Positions 43,471 to 51,629 of a stretch of 64,000 nucleotides of DNA are shown here, one piece after another; within the stretch, counting starts at the first letter, position 1, and each line of letters begins with the position of its first letter. Below the pieces are notes generated by a model. It had not been told where the DNA came from. It did no database searches and worked only from the letters and a program-made list of their open reading frames with translations. Source of the stretch: an uncultured Eubacteriales bacterium (GTDB taxonomy: Bacteria; Bacillota; Clostridia; Christensenellales; UBA1242); assembly GCA_902496015.1 (NCBI GenBank), contig CABUZJ010000001.1, positions 1 to 64,000 on the forward strand. The letters run 5' to 3'. A program made the translations under genes and the position numbers.

Positions 43471-45150
43471 ATGATTGATTTAGATAAAATTGTCCCATCT
43501 AATTTTATTGAAGAAGAAATTTTGGAAGACTTAAAGGCAGGAAGAAGCAAAGAAGTTATAACAAGGTGTCCACCTGAACCAAGTGGGTATTGGCATATTG
43601 GACATTGCAAAGCTTGGGTTATTGATTTTGAAACTGCTATTAAATTTGGTGGCTACACCTATCTTAGAATGGATGACACAAACCCAAGTAGAGAACAAGG
43701 TGAATTTGCTGAGAGTTATCTTGCTGATTTAAAGTGGCTTGGTTACACGCCTAAGGCTGTGGTTTTTGCAAGCGTTGCCTATTTTGATAAAATTTACGAA
43801 ATTGCAGAAGAGATGATTAAAAATGGTTATGCTTATGTTGATGAGCTTAGTCAAGAAGAACAATTAAAAATGAAAGGCACTTTAAAAGAGCCTGGTAAGA
43901 ATAGTCCATTTAGGGACAGACCTTGGCAAGAAAGTTTAGAATTGTTTAGGCAAATGAAAGCAGGTAAATTTCCAGACGGAAGTTTAACTCTTAGGGCAAA
44001 AATAGACATGGCACACCCTAACATTTTAATGCGCGACCCAATTATGTATAAAATTTCTCGTGAACATCATTATAAAACGGGCGATAAGTGGTGTATTTAT
44101 CCTATTTACGATTTTGCACACCCAATGGAAGATTGTCTTGAAGGCGTAACATATAGCCTTTGCGATATAACATTTAGAGTGCATCGTGAACTTTATGATT
44201 GGTTTGTAAAATATGGTTGGGGAAAACCTTATGCTCCAAAACAAAGAGAATTTAGCACACTTAATCTTGAAAATGTATTGCTTGGAAAAAGATATTTAAA
44301 GGCACTTGTTAATTCTGGCAAAGTTTTAGGGTGGGACGACCCAAGATTTATGACTATTGTTGGAATGCGTAGAAGAGGATATACTGCACAAGGAGTAAAA
44401 GATTTTATTAAATCGGTTGGCGTGGTTGCAAGTGAAAGCACAATACCATTATCTGCACTTGAATATTATATAAGAAATGACTTAAATAAAGTTGCAACAA
44501 GAGCGATGGTGGTGTTTGACCCACTTAAAGTAATTATTACTAATTATAATGGCGAAGATGAAGAAATTGAAATTGAAAACAACCCTAATGATGAATTTGC
44601 AGGAACTCATAAGGCAACTTTTGGAAGGGAAATTTTTATTGAAAGGGAAGATTTTTCACTAAATCCGCCACCTAAATATAACAGACTTGTTGAAGGTGGA
44701 TTGGTGCGTCTTAAAGGTGCATATATAATTAAATGTAATAAGGTCATTTTTAAAGATAATGGAGATATTGACCATATTGAGTGTGAATATGTTAAAAACT
44801 CTCGTTCTGGTAATGACCAAAGCGGGTTAAAGGTTAAGGGCACAATTCATTTTGTTTCGTGTAATAATTATGAAGAAGTGACAATTAGAAATTTTAAAAA
44901 CCTAACAAAACCTGAATATGTTTGGCCAAGTAAAGCTCTTGCAGATGGGGTTAGCATTGATGAAATTTTAGAACCAAATTCACTTATAGAAACCAAAGCA
45001 TTAGCAGAAAAATTTTTGCTTAGTTCTAAGGTAGAAGATAAATTTCAATTTATGCGAAAGGGTTATTATTGCCTAGACAAAGATAGCACAAAAAATAACT
45101 TGATTTTTAATAACACAATATCTTTAAAAGATACATTTAATAAAAAATAA
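43471..45150 (+). CDS. glnS: glutamine--tRNA ligase
   Basis: A 559-aa class Ic synthetase of the GlnRS type rather than GluRS. It has PPEPSGYWHIGHCKAW with the HIGH motif, then RMDDTNPSREQ, DFAHPMEDCLEGVTYSLCD, and GWDDPRFMTIVGMRRRGY. The KMSKS-equivalent loop, usually VMSKR in GlnRS, reads VLLGKR here, keeping Lys-Arg but replacing Met-Ser. The C-terminal anticodon-binding beta barrels are present (DPLKVIITNY onward). Most Firmicutes lack GlnRS and use GatCAB, so its presence is informative about lineage or transfer. Monocistronic. Confidence 0.95.
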   Translation: MIDLDKIVPSNFIEEEILEDLKAGRSKEVITRCPPEPSGYWHIGHCKAWVIDFETAIKFGGYTYLRMDDTNPSREQGEFAESYLADLKWLGYTPKAVVFASVAYFDKIYEIAEEMIKNGYAYVDELSQEEQLKMKGTLKEPGKNSPFRDRPWQESLELFRQMKAGKFPDGSLTLRAKIDMAHPNILMRDPIMYKISREHHYKTGDKWCIYPIYDFAHPMEDCLEGVTYSLCDITFRVHRELYDWFVKYGWGKPYAPKQREFSTLNLENVLLGKRYLKALVNSGKVLGWDDPRFMTIVGMRRRGYTAQGVKDFIKSVGVVASESTIPLSALEYYIRNDLNKVATRAMVVFDPLKVIITNYNGEDEEIEIENNPNDEFAGTHKATFGREIFIEREDFSLNPPPKYNRLVEGGLVRLKGAYIIKCNKVIFKDNGDIDHIECEYVKNSRSGNDQSGLKVKGTIHFVSCNNYEEVTIRNFKNLTKPEYVWPSKALADGVSIDEILEPNSLIETKALAEKFLLSSKVEDKFQFMRKGYYCLDKDSTKNNLIFNNTISLKDTFNKK

Positions 45151-45156
45151 ATCAAT

Positions 45157-45186
45157 AAAAATAGTCAGCAAAATGACTATTTTTTT
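45157..45186 (+). terminator. intrinsic terminator after glnS
   Basis: Arms AAAAATAGTCA/TGACTATTTTT around GCAAAA, with T-run. Confidence 0.85.
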
Positions 45187-45211
45187 AAGGTTATTACATT
45201 GAATTAAAAAG

Positions 45212-45240
45212 TTGACTTAAGTGAATATTAAATTTATAAT
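45212..45240 (+). promoter_or_regulatory. consensus-like promoter abutting a truncated ATPase ORF
   Basis: TTGACT (45212-45217), exactly 17 nt, TATAAT (45235-45240). The ATG is at 45247, 6 nt after the -10 box, so the transcript would be leaderless. Confidence 0.7.
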
Positions 45241-45246
45241 TATATT

Positions 45247-45432
45247 ATGAATTATTTATCATCTGTTAATATAGAACCCTATAACAATAAGAACTATCCT
45301 TTTAATTTACAAATTTTTAAAAATGGTTTATCTATTGATTTTAAATCGCCTATAACATTTATTTTGGGAGAAAATGGCTCTGGTAAAAGTACATTTTTAG
45401 AAAGTTTATCATATTTTAATATATTATCGTAA
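45247..45432 (+). pseudogene. N-terminal remnant of a COG3910-like AAA ATPase
   Basis: A 61-aa frame whose sequence matches the start of small predicted ATPases: YPFNLQIFKNG...ITFILGENGSGKSTFLESL, with an intact Walker A (GENGSGKS). Full-length relatives run to about 240-270 aa with Walker B and a signature motif. Here a stop follows about ten residues after the P-loop and the 170 bp downstream shows no continuation in any frame. It is most likely a 3'-deleted gene; a functional micro-protein is less likely. The promoter is still intact. Confidence 0.6.
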
Positions 45433-45602
45433 ATATGCCAAATTGAAAATTTTAATTTATAAATAACCATTTTAAAGCACTTTTCGTTAATGTTGGTTCA
45501 CATTTTTATAAATCATATTATACAAAAATAAATTATTATCAATTAATGGACATCATAATAAATAAATGCTAAAATTATAATGTAAACGAAGGAGAAAAAT
45601 TT

Positions 45603-46163
45603 ATGCAAAAATTTTTGAAATTAAACAAAAAAGTTTTGTTGCCAATTTTTTTAGGAATTTTTATTATTTTTACCTTTGCTTTAATAATTGTTTGTTGTGT
45701 TCCACATGGTAAAATTTATACCTATGAGATTAAAAATAATGATGATTTGACATTACTATCTTTAACTTATAAATTTAAAAGTAACAATGTAGTTGAGCAA
45801 ACAAATTATTTAAACATTGGTAATGGTTCAAATTTAGAAACCGTTCAACTTGAATATAAAATTGAAGATGGCGTATTCTTTCTAAAACAATCAAATCAAG
45901 AAACATTTGACAGAATTGGGAAAATTGATTCTTTTAAAATTATTGTTGAAGATTCAGGGTTAAGTAGTGAAGTTTCTATGAAATGTAATGCCAATATTGC
46001 TCTTAGAACCGCTTCAATAGTTTTGATGAGTATTTTTGGAGTTTTTGCAGTTATGAGTATTATTTTAGTTGTTCTTGATAAAAAAGGAAAACTAAAATAT
46101 GAGAAACTAGAATATACTATTCAATCTAACGAACAAGTTGAGAATGATACACCTATTGAATAA
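45603..46163 (+). CDS. small two-helix membrane protein, unknown function
   Basis: A 186-aa protein not recognised. Helix 1 lies at about 12-33 (LLPIFLGIFIIFTFALIIVCC) and helix 2 at about 139-158 (ALRTASIVLMSIFGVFAVMS). The roughly 105 residues between them are predicted to be outside and rich in short strands; a short charged tail follows inside. GAAGGAG before the ATG. A TATAAT at 45576-45581 may be its -10 box, without a good -35. Confidence 0.7.
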   Translation: MQKFLKLNKKVLLPIFLGIFIIFTFALIIVCCVPHGKIYTYEIKNNDDLTLLSLTYKFKSNNVVEQTNYLNIGNGSNLETVQLEYKIEDGVFFLKQSNQETFDRIGKIDSFKIIVEDSGLSSEVSMKCNANIALRTASIVLMSIFGVFAVMSIILVVLDKKGKLKYEKLEYTIQSNEQVENDTPIE

Positions 46164-46196
46164 TAATTTGTTTTAACATTTAATTTTATCAAATTG

Positions 46197-46224
46197 AAAT
46201 AAGGTCCTGTGACCTTATTTTTTT
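46197..46224 (+). terminator. intrinsic terminator before the S10 promoter
   Basis: Arms AAATAAGGTC/GACCTTATTT around CTGT, with a long T-run. It isolates the ribosomal operon from upstream genes. Confidence 0.85.
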
Positions 46225-46336
46225 GTTTTCATAAATTAAAAAGTTGAATTGTTGCAGTTAAATTAAAATTTAAAATTTAATTTTTGGTATAGTTTTTCAA
46301 GAGTTAAATAAAATCAATAAAATTTTTAAAAAACAC

Positions 46337-46365
46337 TTGACACGGAGCCGTGTGTAAAGTATAAT
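46337..46365 (+). promoter_or_regulatory. consensus sigma-A promoter of the S10 operon
   Basis: TTGACA (46337-46342), exactly 17 nt, TATAAT (46360-46365): a perfect match and the strongest promoter in the window, as expected for a ribosomal operon. Expected start near 46372. Confidence 0.9.
46340..46353 (+). promoter_or_regulatory. GC-rich perfect dyad in the S10 promoter spacer (operator candidate)
   Basis: ACACGG-AG-CCGTGT is a perfect 6+6 inverted repeat that overlaps the end of the -35 box and the spacer. Its GC content contrasts with the AT-rich surroundings. A bound repressor here would block polymerase. No factor is known. Confidence 0.4.
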
Positions 46366-46370
46366 ACTAT

Positions 46371-46530
46371 CGCTGAACTATGGGGTGAAGTAGGAAGTTA
46401 CTATTACAAAGGCTGGTGTGATAGATAATTCCTGCCGACAAGTGTGCGGGCTAGACTCGGGCGACAATCTGCCATTTTTAGTGTTATGCTGGTTCAGGGC
46501 AAAAATGGTGTTATTGGAAAAATGGAGGAA
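46371..46530 (+). promoter_or_regulatory. structured 5' leader of the S10 operon with switch-like pairings
   Basis: About 160 nt of comparatively GC-rich leader. Helices seen: CTATTAC (46401-46407) with GTGATAG (46418-46424); CCTGC (46431-46435) with GCGGG (46446-46450); CCATTTTT (46472-46479) with AAAAATGG (46501-46508); and long-range CTGAAC (46373-46378) with GTTCAG (46492-46497). A second AAAAATGG copy (46518-46525) runs into the GGAGG ribosome binding site (46524-46528), so CCATTTTT could instead sequester it. Autoregulatory leaders of S10 operons are known in bacteria, including an S10 motif reported in Clostridia; identity with that motif was not tested. Confidence 0.6.
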
Positions 46531-46534
46531 TTAA

Positions 46535-46843
46535 ATGGCAACACAAAAAATTAGAATTAATTTAAGAGCGTTCGACCATGAACTTGTAGACAGTGCTGCT
46601 GCAAGAATTGTGGAAAGCGCTAAGAAAGCAGGCGCTAAGGTTTCAGGTCCTATCCCTATGCCTACTGAAAAAGAAGTGGTAACTATTCTTCGTTCACCAC
46701 ACAAAGATAAGGACTCTCGTGAACAATTTGAAATTAGAACACACAAAAGATTGATTGATATCTACAATCCTTCACCAAAAACAGTGGATTCACTTATGAA
46801 GATTGACCTTCCAGCAGGTGTAGATATTAAAATTAAATTATAG
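46535..46843 (+). CDS. rpsJ: 30S ribosomal protein S10
   Basis: 102 aa, full length, with KIRINLRAFDHELVD and the conserved SGPIPMPT and RTHKRLIDI segments. First gene of the long ribosomal cluster. S10 also acts in Nus-dependent antitermination. ATGGAGGAATTAA precedes the ATG; this site may be covered by leader pairing. Confidence 0.98.
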   Translation: MATQKIRINLRAFDHELVDSAAARIVESAKKAGAKVSGPIPMPTEKEVVTILRSPHKDKDSREQFEIRTHKRLIDIYNPSPKTVDSLMKIDLPAGVDIKIKL

Positions 46844-46863
46844 GAGCAAGGAGGAGATTAGTG

Positions 46864-47493
46864 ATGAAAAACGCAATATTAGGCAAAAAAATCGGCATGT
46901 CGCAAATCTTCACAGCCGATGGAGTGGTTATTCCTGTTACGGTTGTTGAGGCTGGTCCTTGCTTAGTTAGCCAAATTAAAACCAAAGATAAAGATGGCTA
47001 TGAAGCAGTTCAACTTGCTTTTAGTGACACTAAGGCAAATAGGTTAACAAAACCTGAACTTGGGCACTTAAAAAAGGCTAATGTTGAGCCAAAGAAATAT
47101 CTTAAAGAATTTAAAATTTCAGCCGATGGTTTACAACTTGGAAGCGAAATTAAATGTGATGTTTTTAAAGTTGGCGACATTGTTGATGTTTCTGGTTACA
47201 CAAAAGGTAGAGGTTTCTCAGGTGTTATAAAAAGATGGAATGCACATGGATTAGATGCAAGCCATGGTATTGGTCCTGTTCATAGGTCACCTGGTTCACT
47301 TTCTGCTAATAGTGACCCATCAAGAGTTTTCAAAAATAGAAAACTCCCTGGGCAATATGGTAATGAAAAGGTTACCATTCAAAATCTTGAAATTGCAAAA
47401 GTTGATGTTGAACGCAATTTACTTTTAGTTAAGGGGGCAATTCCTGGCGCTAAGGGTAGTGTGATTACAATATCTAGTGCAGTTAAAGCGTAG
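46864..47493 (+). CDS. rplC: 50S ribosomal protein L3
   Basis: 209 aa, starting KNAILGKKIGMSQIF, with the GRGFSGVIKRW and HGIGPVHRSPGS region that reaches the peptidyl transferase centre. GGAGGAG lies before tandem GTG-ATG codons (46861 and 46864); the ATG is chosen because it gives the family N-terminus. Confidence 0.97.
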   Translation: MKNAILGKKIGMSQIFTADGVVIPVTVVEAGPCLVSQIKTKDKDGYEAVQLAFSDTKANRLTKPELGHLKKANVEPKKYLKEFKISADGLQLGSEIKCDVFKVGDIVDVSGYTKGRGFSGVIKRWNAHGLDASHGIGPVHRSPGSLSANSDPSRVFKNRKLPGQYGNEKVTIQNLEIAKVDVERNLLLVKGAIPGAKGSVITISSAVKA

Positions 47494-47513
47494 AAAGGTA
47501 GGAGGCAATAAAC

Positions 47514-48134
47514 ATGCAAACGAAAGTTTTAAATATTAAAGGTGAGGAAGTTGGAAAAGTTACTTTAAAAGATAGTGTTTTTGGCGTTCCTTACAATGAA
47601 GCATTAATTCATCAGGTTATTGTTGCTTACCTTGCAAATGGCAGACAAGGGACTAAAAGCACATTAACTAGAAGTGAAGTTCGTGGTGGCGGAAGAAAAC
47701 CATGGAGACAAAAGGGTACAGGCAATGCAAGACAAGGTTCTATTCGTGCTCCACAATGGATTAAAGGTGGCGTGGTTTTTGCACCAAAGCCAAGAGATTT
47801 TTCAAAGAAAGTTAACAAGCAAATGAAAAGTTTGGCATTTTGCAGTGCATTGAGTGAGGCAGCAAGAGAGAAAAATATTATTGTTGTTGATGAACTTAAT
47901 CTTGCAAAACCAAGCACAAAGGAATTTGCTAACATTCTTTCAAATTTAAAAGCAGATAAAAGAGTTTTAGTTGTAACCGAAGAAAGCAACACTAATGTTT
48001 ATCTTAGTGCAAGAAACATTGATAAAGTGGCAGTTACACCAAGTGAACTTGTTTGCACTTATGATGTTGTTGTTGCAGATAAAATTGTTATGACAAAGGC
48101 TGCTTTAAAGAAAATTGAGGAGGCTTGCAAATAA
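47514..48134 (+). CDS. rplD: 50S ribosomal protein L4
   Basis: 206 aa, with the internal loop GGGRKPWRQKGTGNARQGSIRAP that lines the exit tunnel. In some bacteria L4 represses its own S10 operon through the leader; whether that holds here is open. AGGTAGGAGG precedes the ATG. Stop overlaps the rplW start by one base. Confidence 0.97.
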   Translation: MQTKVLNIKGEEVGKVTLKDSVFGVPYNEALIHQVIVAYLANGRQGTKSTLTRSEVRGGGRKPWRQKGTGNARQGSIRAPQWIKGGVVFAPKPRDFSKKVNKQMKSLAFCSALSEAAREKNIIVVDELNLAKPSTKEFANILSNLKADKRVLVVTEESNTNVYLSARNIDKVAVTPSELVCTYDVVVADKIVMTKAALKKIEEACK

Positions 48135-48424
48135 TGGTTGCTCATGACATTATAATTAGACCCGTTTTAAGCGAAAAAACTTATGCTGATATTCCTAATA
48201 AGAAATACACATTTGAAGTTGCTAAAAACGCAAATAAAACCCAAATTAAACAAGCAGTTGAAGAAATTTTCGGCGTAAAAGTGGAAAGTGTGAACACTGC
48301 TAATGTTTATGGTAAAATTAAAAGACAAGGAAAGCACGAAGGACTTACAGGAAATTATAAAAAAGCTGTTGTTCAATTAACCAGCGACAGCAAATCTATT
48401 GGGTTCTTTGATAGCCTTTCATAG
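48134..48424 (+). CDS. rplW: 50S ribosomal protein L23
   Basis: 96 aa. ATG at 48134 shares its A with the rplD TAA; GAGGAGG lies inside the rplD end. Family text IIRPVLSEKTY and the KYTFEVAKNANKTQIKQAVE core are present. L23 lies at the tunnel exit and is the docking site for trigger factor and SRP. Confidence 0.97.
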   Translation: MVAHDIIIRPVLSEKTYADIPNKKYTFEVAKNANKTQIKQAVEEIFGVKVESVNTANVYGKIKRQGKHEGLTGNYKKAVVQLTSDSKSIGFFDSLS

Positions 48425-48446
48425 TAATGGGAGGACATGGTAAATT

Positions 48447-49274
48447 ATGGCACTTAAAAGATTTAAGCCGATAAGCGCAGGCCAAAGATTTAAAACTACA
48501 CCTTCTTTTGAAGAAGTTACAACTAGTAAACCTGAAAAGTCTTTACTTGAATTAAAAAAGAAAACAGGTGGTAGAAACTCTTATGGCAGAATTACTGTTC
48601 GCCACATTGGTGGTGGTAACAGACAAAAATATCGTGTTATAGATTTTAAACGCGATAAAGACAACATTCCAGCAAAAGTTGCTTCTGTGGAATATGACCC
48701 AAACAGAAGTGCTTATATTGCATTACTTAACTATGCTGATGGTGAAAAGAGATATATTCTTGCTCCTATTGGATTAACCGTTGGCGACACAGTTATGAGT
48801 GGAACAAATGTTGAAATTAAAGCAGGTAACTGCTTACCACTTGACTACATTCCAGTTGGTTCTATTGTTCATAATATTGAATTTCAACCTGGCAGAGGCG
48901 GGAAAATTGCTCGTTCTGCGGGAATTAGTGCTCAATATATGGCAAAAGAAGGTAAATATGCAACATTAAGAATGCCAAGTGGTGAAATGAGAAAAGTATT
49001 ACTTACTTGCCGTGCAACTGTTGGACAGGTTGGTAATGTTGAACACGAAATTGTTTCTCTTGGTAAAGCAGGAAGAAAAAGACATATGGGAACAAGACCT
49101 ACTGTTCGTGGTGCAGTTATGAACCCAGTAGATCACCCACATGGTGGTGGTGAAGGTAAATCTCCTGTTGGGCATCCTGGTCCACTTACTCCTTGGGGTA
49201 AACCTGCTATGGGTTACAAAACTCGTAAAAAGAAAAATAAATCTAATAAATTCATGGTAAAGAGAATTAACTAG
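48447..49274 (+). CDS. rplB: 50S ribosomal protein L2
   Basis: 275 aa. Conserved GGRNSYGRITVRHIGGG, and the peptidyl-transferase-proximal segment NPVDHPHGGGEGKSPVG with its essential His. Ends in the usual Lys/Arg-rich tail. GGGAGG before the ATG. Confidence 0.98.
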   Translation: MALKRFKPISAGQRFKTTPSFEEVTTSKPEKSLLELKKKTGGRNSYGRITVRHIGGGNRQKYRVIDFKRDKDNIPAKVASVEYDPNRSAYIALLNYADGEKRYILAPIGLTVGDTVMSGTNVEIKAGNCLPLDYIPVGSIVHNIEFQPGRGGKIARSAGISAQYMAKEGKYATLRMPSGEMRKVLLTCRATVGQVGNVEHEIVSLGKAGRKRHMGTRPTVRGAVMNPVDHPHGGGEGKSPVGHPGPLTPWGKPAMGYKTRKKKNKSNKFMVKRIN

Positions 49275-49287
49275 GAGGCAAAGGACA

Positions 49288-49569
49288 ATGAGTAGAAGTG
49301 TTAAAAAAGGCCCTTATATTGCTGAAAGTTTACTAAAAAAGGTTAATGAACTTAATGCTAAGAACGAAAAGAAAGTTATTAAAACTTGGTCTCGTTCTTC
49401 AACAATTAGCCCTGAAATGGTAGGACACACAATTGGGGTTCATGATGGTAGAAAACATATCCCTGTTTATATTACAAGTGAAATGGTTGGATATAAACTT
49501 GGTGAATTTGCCCCTACAAGAACCTTTAAAGGTCATAAAGGTGCAAGCACAACTAAGGGAGGCAAATAA
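49288..49569 (+). CDS. rpsS: 30S ribosomal protein S19
   Basis: 93 aa, starting SRSVKKGPYIAESLLKKV with the GHTIGVHDGRKHIPVYIT core. Sits in the small-subunit head with S13. TAGGAGG precedes the ATG. Confidence 0.98.
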   Translation: MSRSVKKGPYIAESLLKKVNELNAKNEKKVIKTWSRSSTISPEMVGHTIGVHDGRKHIPVYITSEMVGYKLGEFAPTRTFKGHKGASTTKGGK

Positions 49570-49571
49570 TA

Positions 49572-49961
49572 ATGGCAACAAGAATTAGAGAAAAAACTGC
49601 AGCAAGAAAAGAAAATGCTGATAAGCGTGCACATGCTGTTGCAAAATATCTACGAATTTCTCCTAGCAAGGTTAGAATTGTGCTAAATGTTATTCGTGGT
49701 AAAAATTACGAAGACGCTGTGGCAATTTTAAAGAATATGCCTAACAGTGGTGCTGAATACGCATTAAAAGTGCTTGAAAGTGCTGGTGCAAATGCAGAAA
49801 ACAACTTAGGACTTAATAAGGCTGATTTAGTTGTTAAAGAAGCGTTTGCTGATGGTGGCCCTATTTTAAAGAGATTTCAACCTGTAAGCAAAGGTAGAGC
49901 ACATTCAATTAAGAAAAGGACTAGCCACATTACAATTATTTTGGATGTAGCACAAAATTAA
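49572..49961 (+). CDS. rplV: 50S ribosomal protein L22
   Basis: 129 aa, with AKYLRISPSKVRIVLNVIRGK and the hairpin end GRAHSIKKRTSHITI that reaches into the exit tunnel. Two bases separate it from rpsS; its GGAGG site lies inside the rpsS end. The N-terminal ~20 residues are a charged extension. Confidence 0.97.
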   Translation: MATRIREKTAARKENADKRAHAVAKYLRISPSKVRIVLNVIRGKNYEDAVAILKNMPNSGAEYALKVLESAGANAENNLGLNKADLVVKEAFADGGPILKRFQPVSKGRAHSIKKRTSHITIILDVAQN

Positions 49962-49971
49962 GGAGGAGAGT

Positions 49972-50649
49972 ATGGGACAAAAAGTTAATCCACACGGACT
50001 AAGAGTTGGCGTTATTCAAGGTTGGGATAGCCAATGGTATGCTTCAAATAAAGATTTTTCTAAATATTTACTTGAAGATAATAAGATTCGTGAATTTGTT
50101 AAGAAAAACTATAAAAACTATGGTATTTCTAAGGTTGTAATTGACCGTGCGCAAGACAAAATTGTTGTTTCTATTCACACTTCAAGACCTGGTCTTGTTA
50201 TTGGTCAAAAGGGTGCTGGAGTTGAAACACTTAAAGCACAACTTGCTAAAATTACAACTGCTAAAAATATCGTTATTAATGTAATGGAAATTAAATCTCC
50301 TGATTTCGATGCTCAACTTGTGGCTGAAAGTATTGCAAGTCAACTTGAAAACAGAGTTGGATTTAGGCGTGCAATGAAACAAGCACTTAACCGTTGCACA
50401 AAAGCGGGTGTTAAGGGCATTAAGATTATGGTTGGTGGTCGTCTTGATGGCGCTGAAATTGCAAGAAGTGAATTTTATCAAGAAGGCTCTCTTCCATTGC
50501 AAACCCTTAGAGCAGATATAGACTATGGTTTTGCCGAAGCACATATTTATGGCAAACTTGGCGTTAAGGTTTGGATTTATAAGGGTGAAATTCTTGGAAA
50601 GAAGAAATTAACTAATACTCAAGGAGGAAACACTCATGTTGATGCCTAA
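49972..50649 (+). CDS. rpsC: 30S ribosomal protein S3
   Basis: 225 aa, starting GQKVNPHGLRVGVIQGWDSQWYA, with a KH domain (VIGQKGAGVETLKAQL) that contacts mRNA at the entry site. AGGAGGAG precedes the ATG. Overlaps rplP by 14 nt. Confidence 0.98.
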   Translation: MGQKVNPHGLRVGVIQGWDSQWYASNKDFSKYLLEDNKIREFVKKNYKNYGISKVVIDRAQDKIVVSIHTSRPGLVIGQKGAGVETLKAQLAKITTAKNIVINVMEIKSPDFDAQLVAESIASQLENRVGFRRAMKQALNRCTKAGVKGIKIMVGGRLDGAEIARSEFYQEGSLPLQTLRADIDYGFAEAHIYGKLGVKVWIYKGEILGKKKLTNTQGGNTHVDA

Positions 50650-51088
50650 AAGAGTAAAGAGAAGAAAGCAACAAAGAGGTAGAATGACTGGTGTTGCTAC
50701 TCGTGGAAATAAAATTTGTCATGGGGAATATGGAATTGTGGCACAAGAGCCATGCTGGATAACTTCAAATCAAATTGAAGCAGCGCGTATTGCAATGACA
50801 AGATACACAAAAAGAGGCGGTAATGTTTGGATTAATATCTTCCCACATAAACCAGTAACAAAAAAACCTGCCGAAACTAGAATGGGTTCTGGTAAAGGTT
50901 CACCTGAATATTGGGTAGCAGTTGTTAAACCTGGCAGAGTTATGTTTGAAATTGGTGGAATTAAAGAAGATGTTGCAATGGAAGCATTAAGACTTGCTAG
51001 TCATAAACTTCCTTGCAAAGTTAAGATTATGAGAAAAGCCGACCTTATTGAACCTGAAACCAACACAAATAAGGAGGAAAAGGCATAA
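50636..51088 (+). CDS. rplP: 50S ribosomal protein L16
   Basis: 150 aa, starting MLMPKRVKRRKQQRG as usual, with AGGAGG 8 nt upstream inside rpsC. RMGSGKGSPEYWVAVVKPGRVMFEI is intact. L16 helps position the A-site tRNA. Stop overlaps the rpmC start. Confidence 0.98.
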   Translation: MLMPKRVKRRKQQRGRMTGVATRGNKICHGEYGIVAQEPCWITSNQIEAARIAMTRYTKRGGNVWINIFPHKPVTKKPAETRMGSGKGSPEYWVAVVKPGRVMFEIGGIKEDVAMEALRLASHKLPCKVKIMRKADLIEPETNTNKEEKA

Positions 51089-51333
51089 TGAACGCAAAAG
51101 AGTTAGCTAATTTAACAGATAATGAACTTGCAGACAAACTTAAAAGTTTAAAGCAAGAATTATTCAATCTTAGATTTTCTCATGCAACGGGTAGTTTGTC
51201 TAATCCTCTTGCAATAAATGTTTGTAAAAAAGATATTGCAAAAGTTAAAACAATTATTCGTGAAAGGGAATTAGGAATCGCTAAAAGTCAACCTGTAAAA
51301 GTTGAGACGAAAACTAAAAAGGCGAGAGGTTAA
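51088..51333 (+). CDS. rpmC: 50S ribosomal protein L29
   Basis: 81 aa, with LKQELFNLRFSHATGSL and the helix-turn-helix layout of L29. Slightly longer than typical because of a Lys-rich end. Its ATG shares a base with the rplP stop. Confidence 0.97.
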   Translation: MNAKELANLTDNELADKLKSLKQELFNLRFSHATGSLSNPLAINVCKKDIAKVKTIIRERELGIAKSQPVKVETKTKKARG

Positions 51334-51338
51334 TTACT

Positions 51339-51605
51339 ATGGCAAATGAAGTTGAAAGAAATTTAAGAAAAACCAGAATTGGTATTGTTTCAAGCAATAA
51401 AATGGACAAAACCATTACTGTTGAGGTGCATGAAAAAACTAAGCACCCAATTTACAAAAAAACAATCAACAAAACAACAAAATTAAAGGCACATGATGAA
51501 AAGAATGAATGCGAAATCGGCGATACCGTTGAAATTGCAGAAACAAGACCTTTGAGCAAGGATAAAAGATGGCGCCTTGTTAGAATCGTTGAGAAAGTAA
51601 AATAA
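51339..51605 (+). CDS. rpsQ: 30S ribosomal protein S17
   Basis: 88 aa OB-fold, RNLRKTRIGIVSSNKMDKTI and ETRPLSKDKRWRLVRI. Binds early in 30S assembly. Very short gap after rpmC. Confidence 0.98.
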   Translation: MANEVERNLRKTRIGIVSSNKMDKTITVEVHEKTKHPIYKKTINKTTKLKAHDEKNECEIGDTVEIAETRPLSKDKRWRLVRIVEKVK

Positions 51606-51629
51606 CATTAGGCAAGGAGAGAGAAGATT

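Noticed and set aside
46366..46534. Independent small RNA or tmRNA-like gene upstream of rpsJ
   Set aside because: There is no terminator before rpsJ and no tRNA-like ends; the sequence fits a 5' leader instead.
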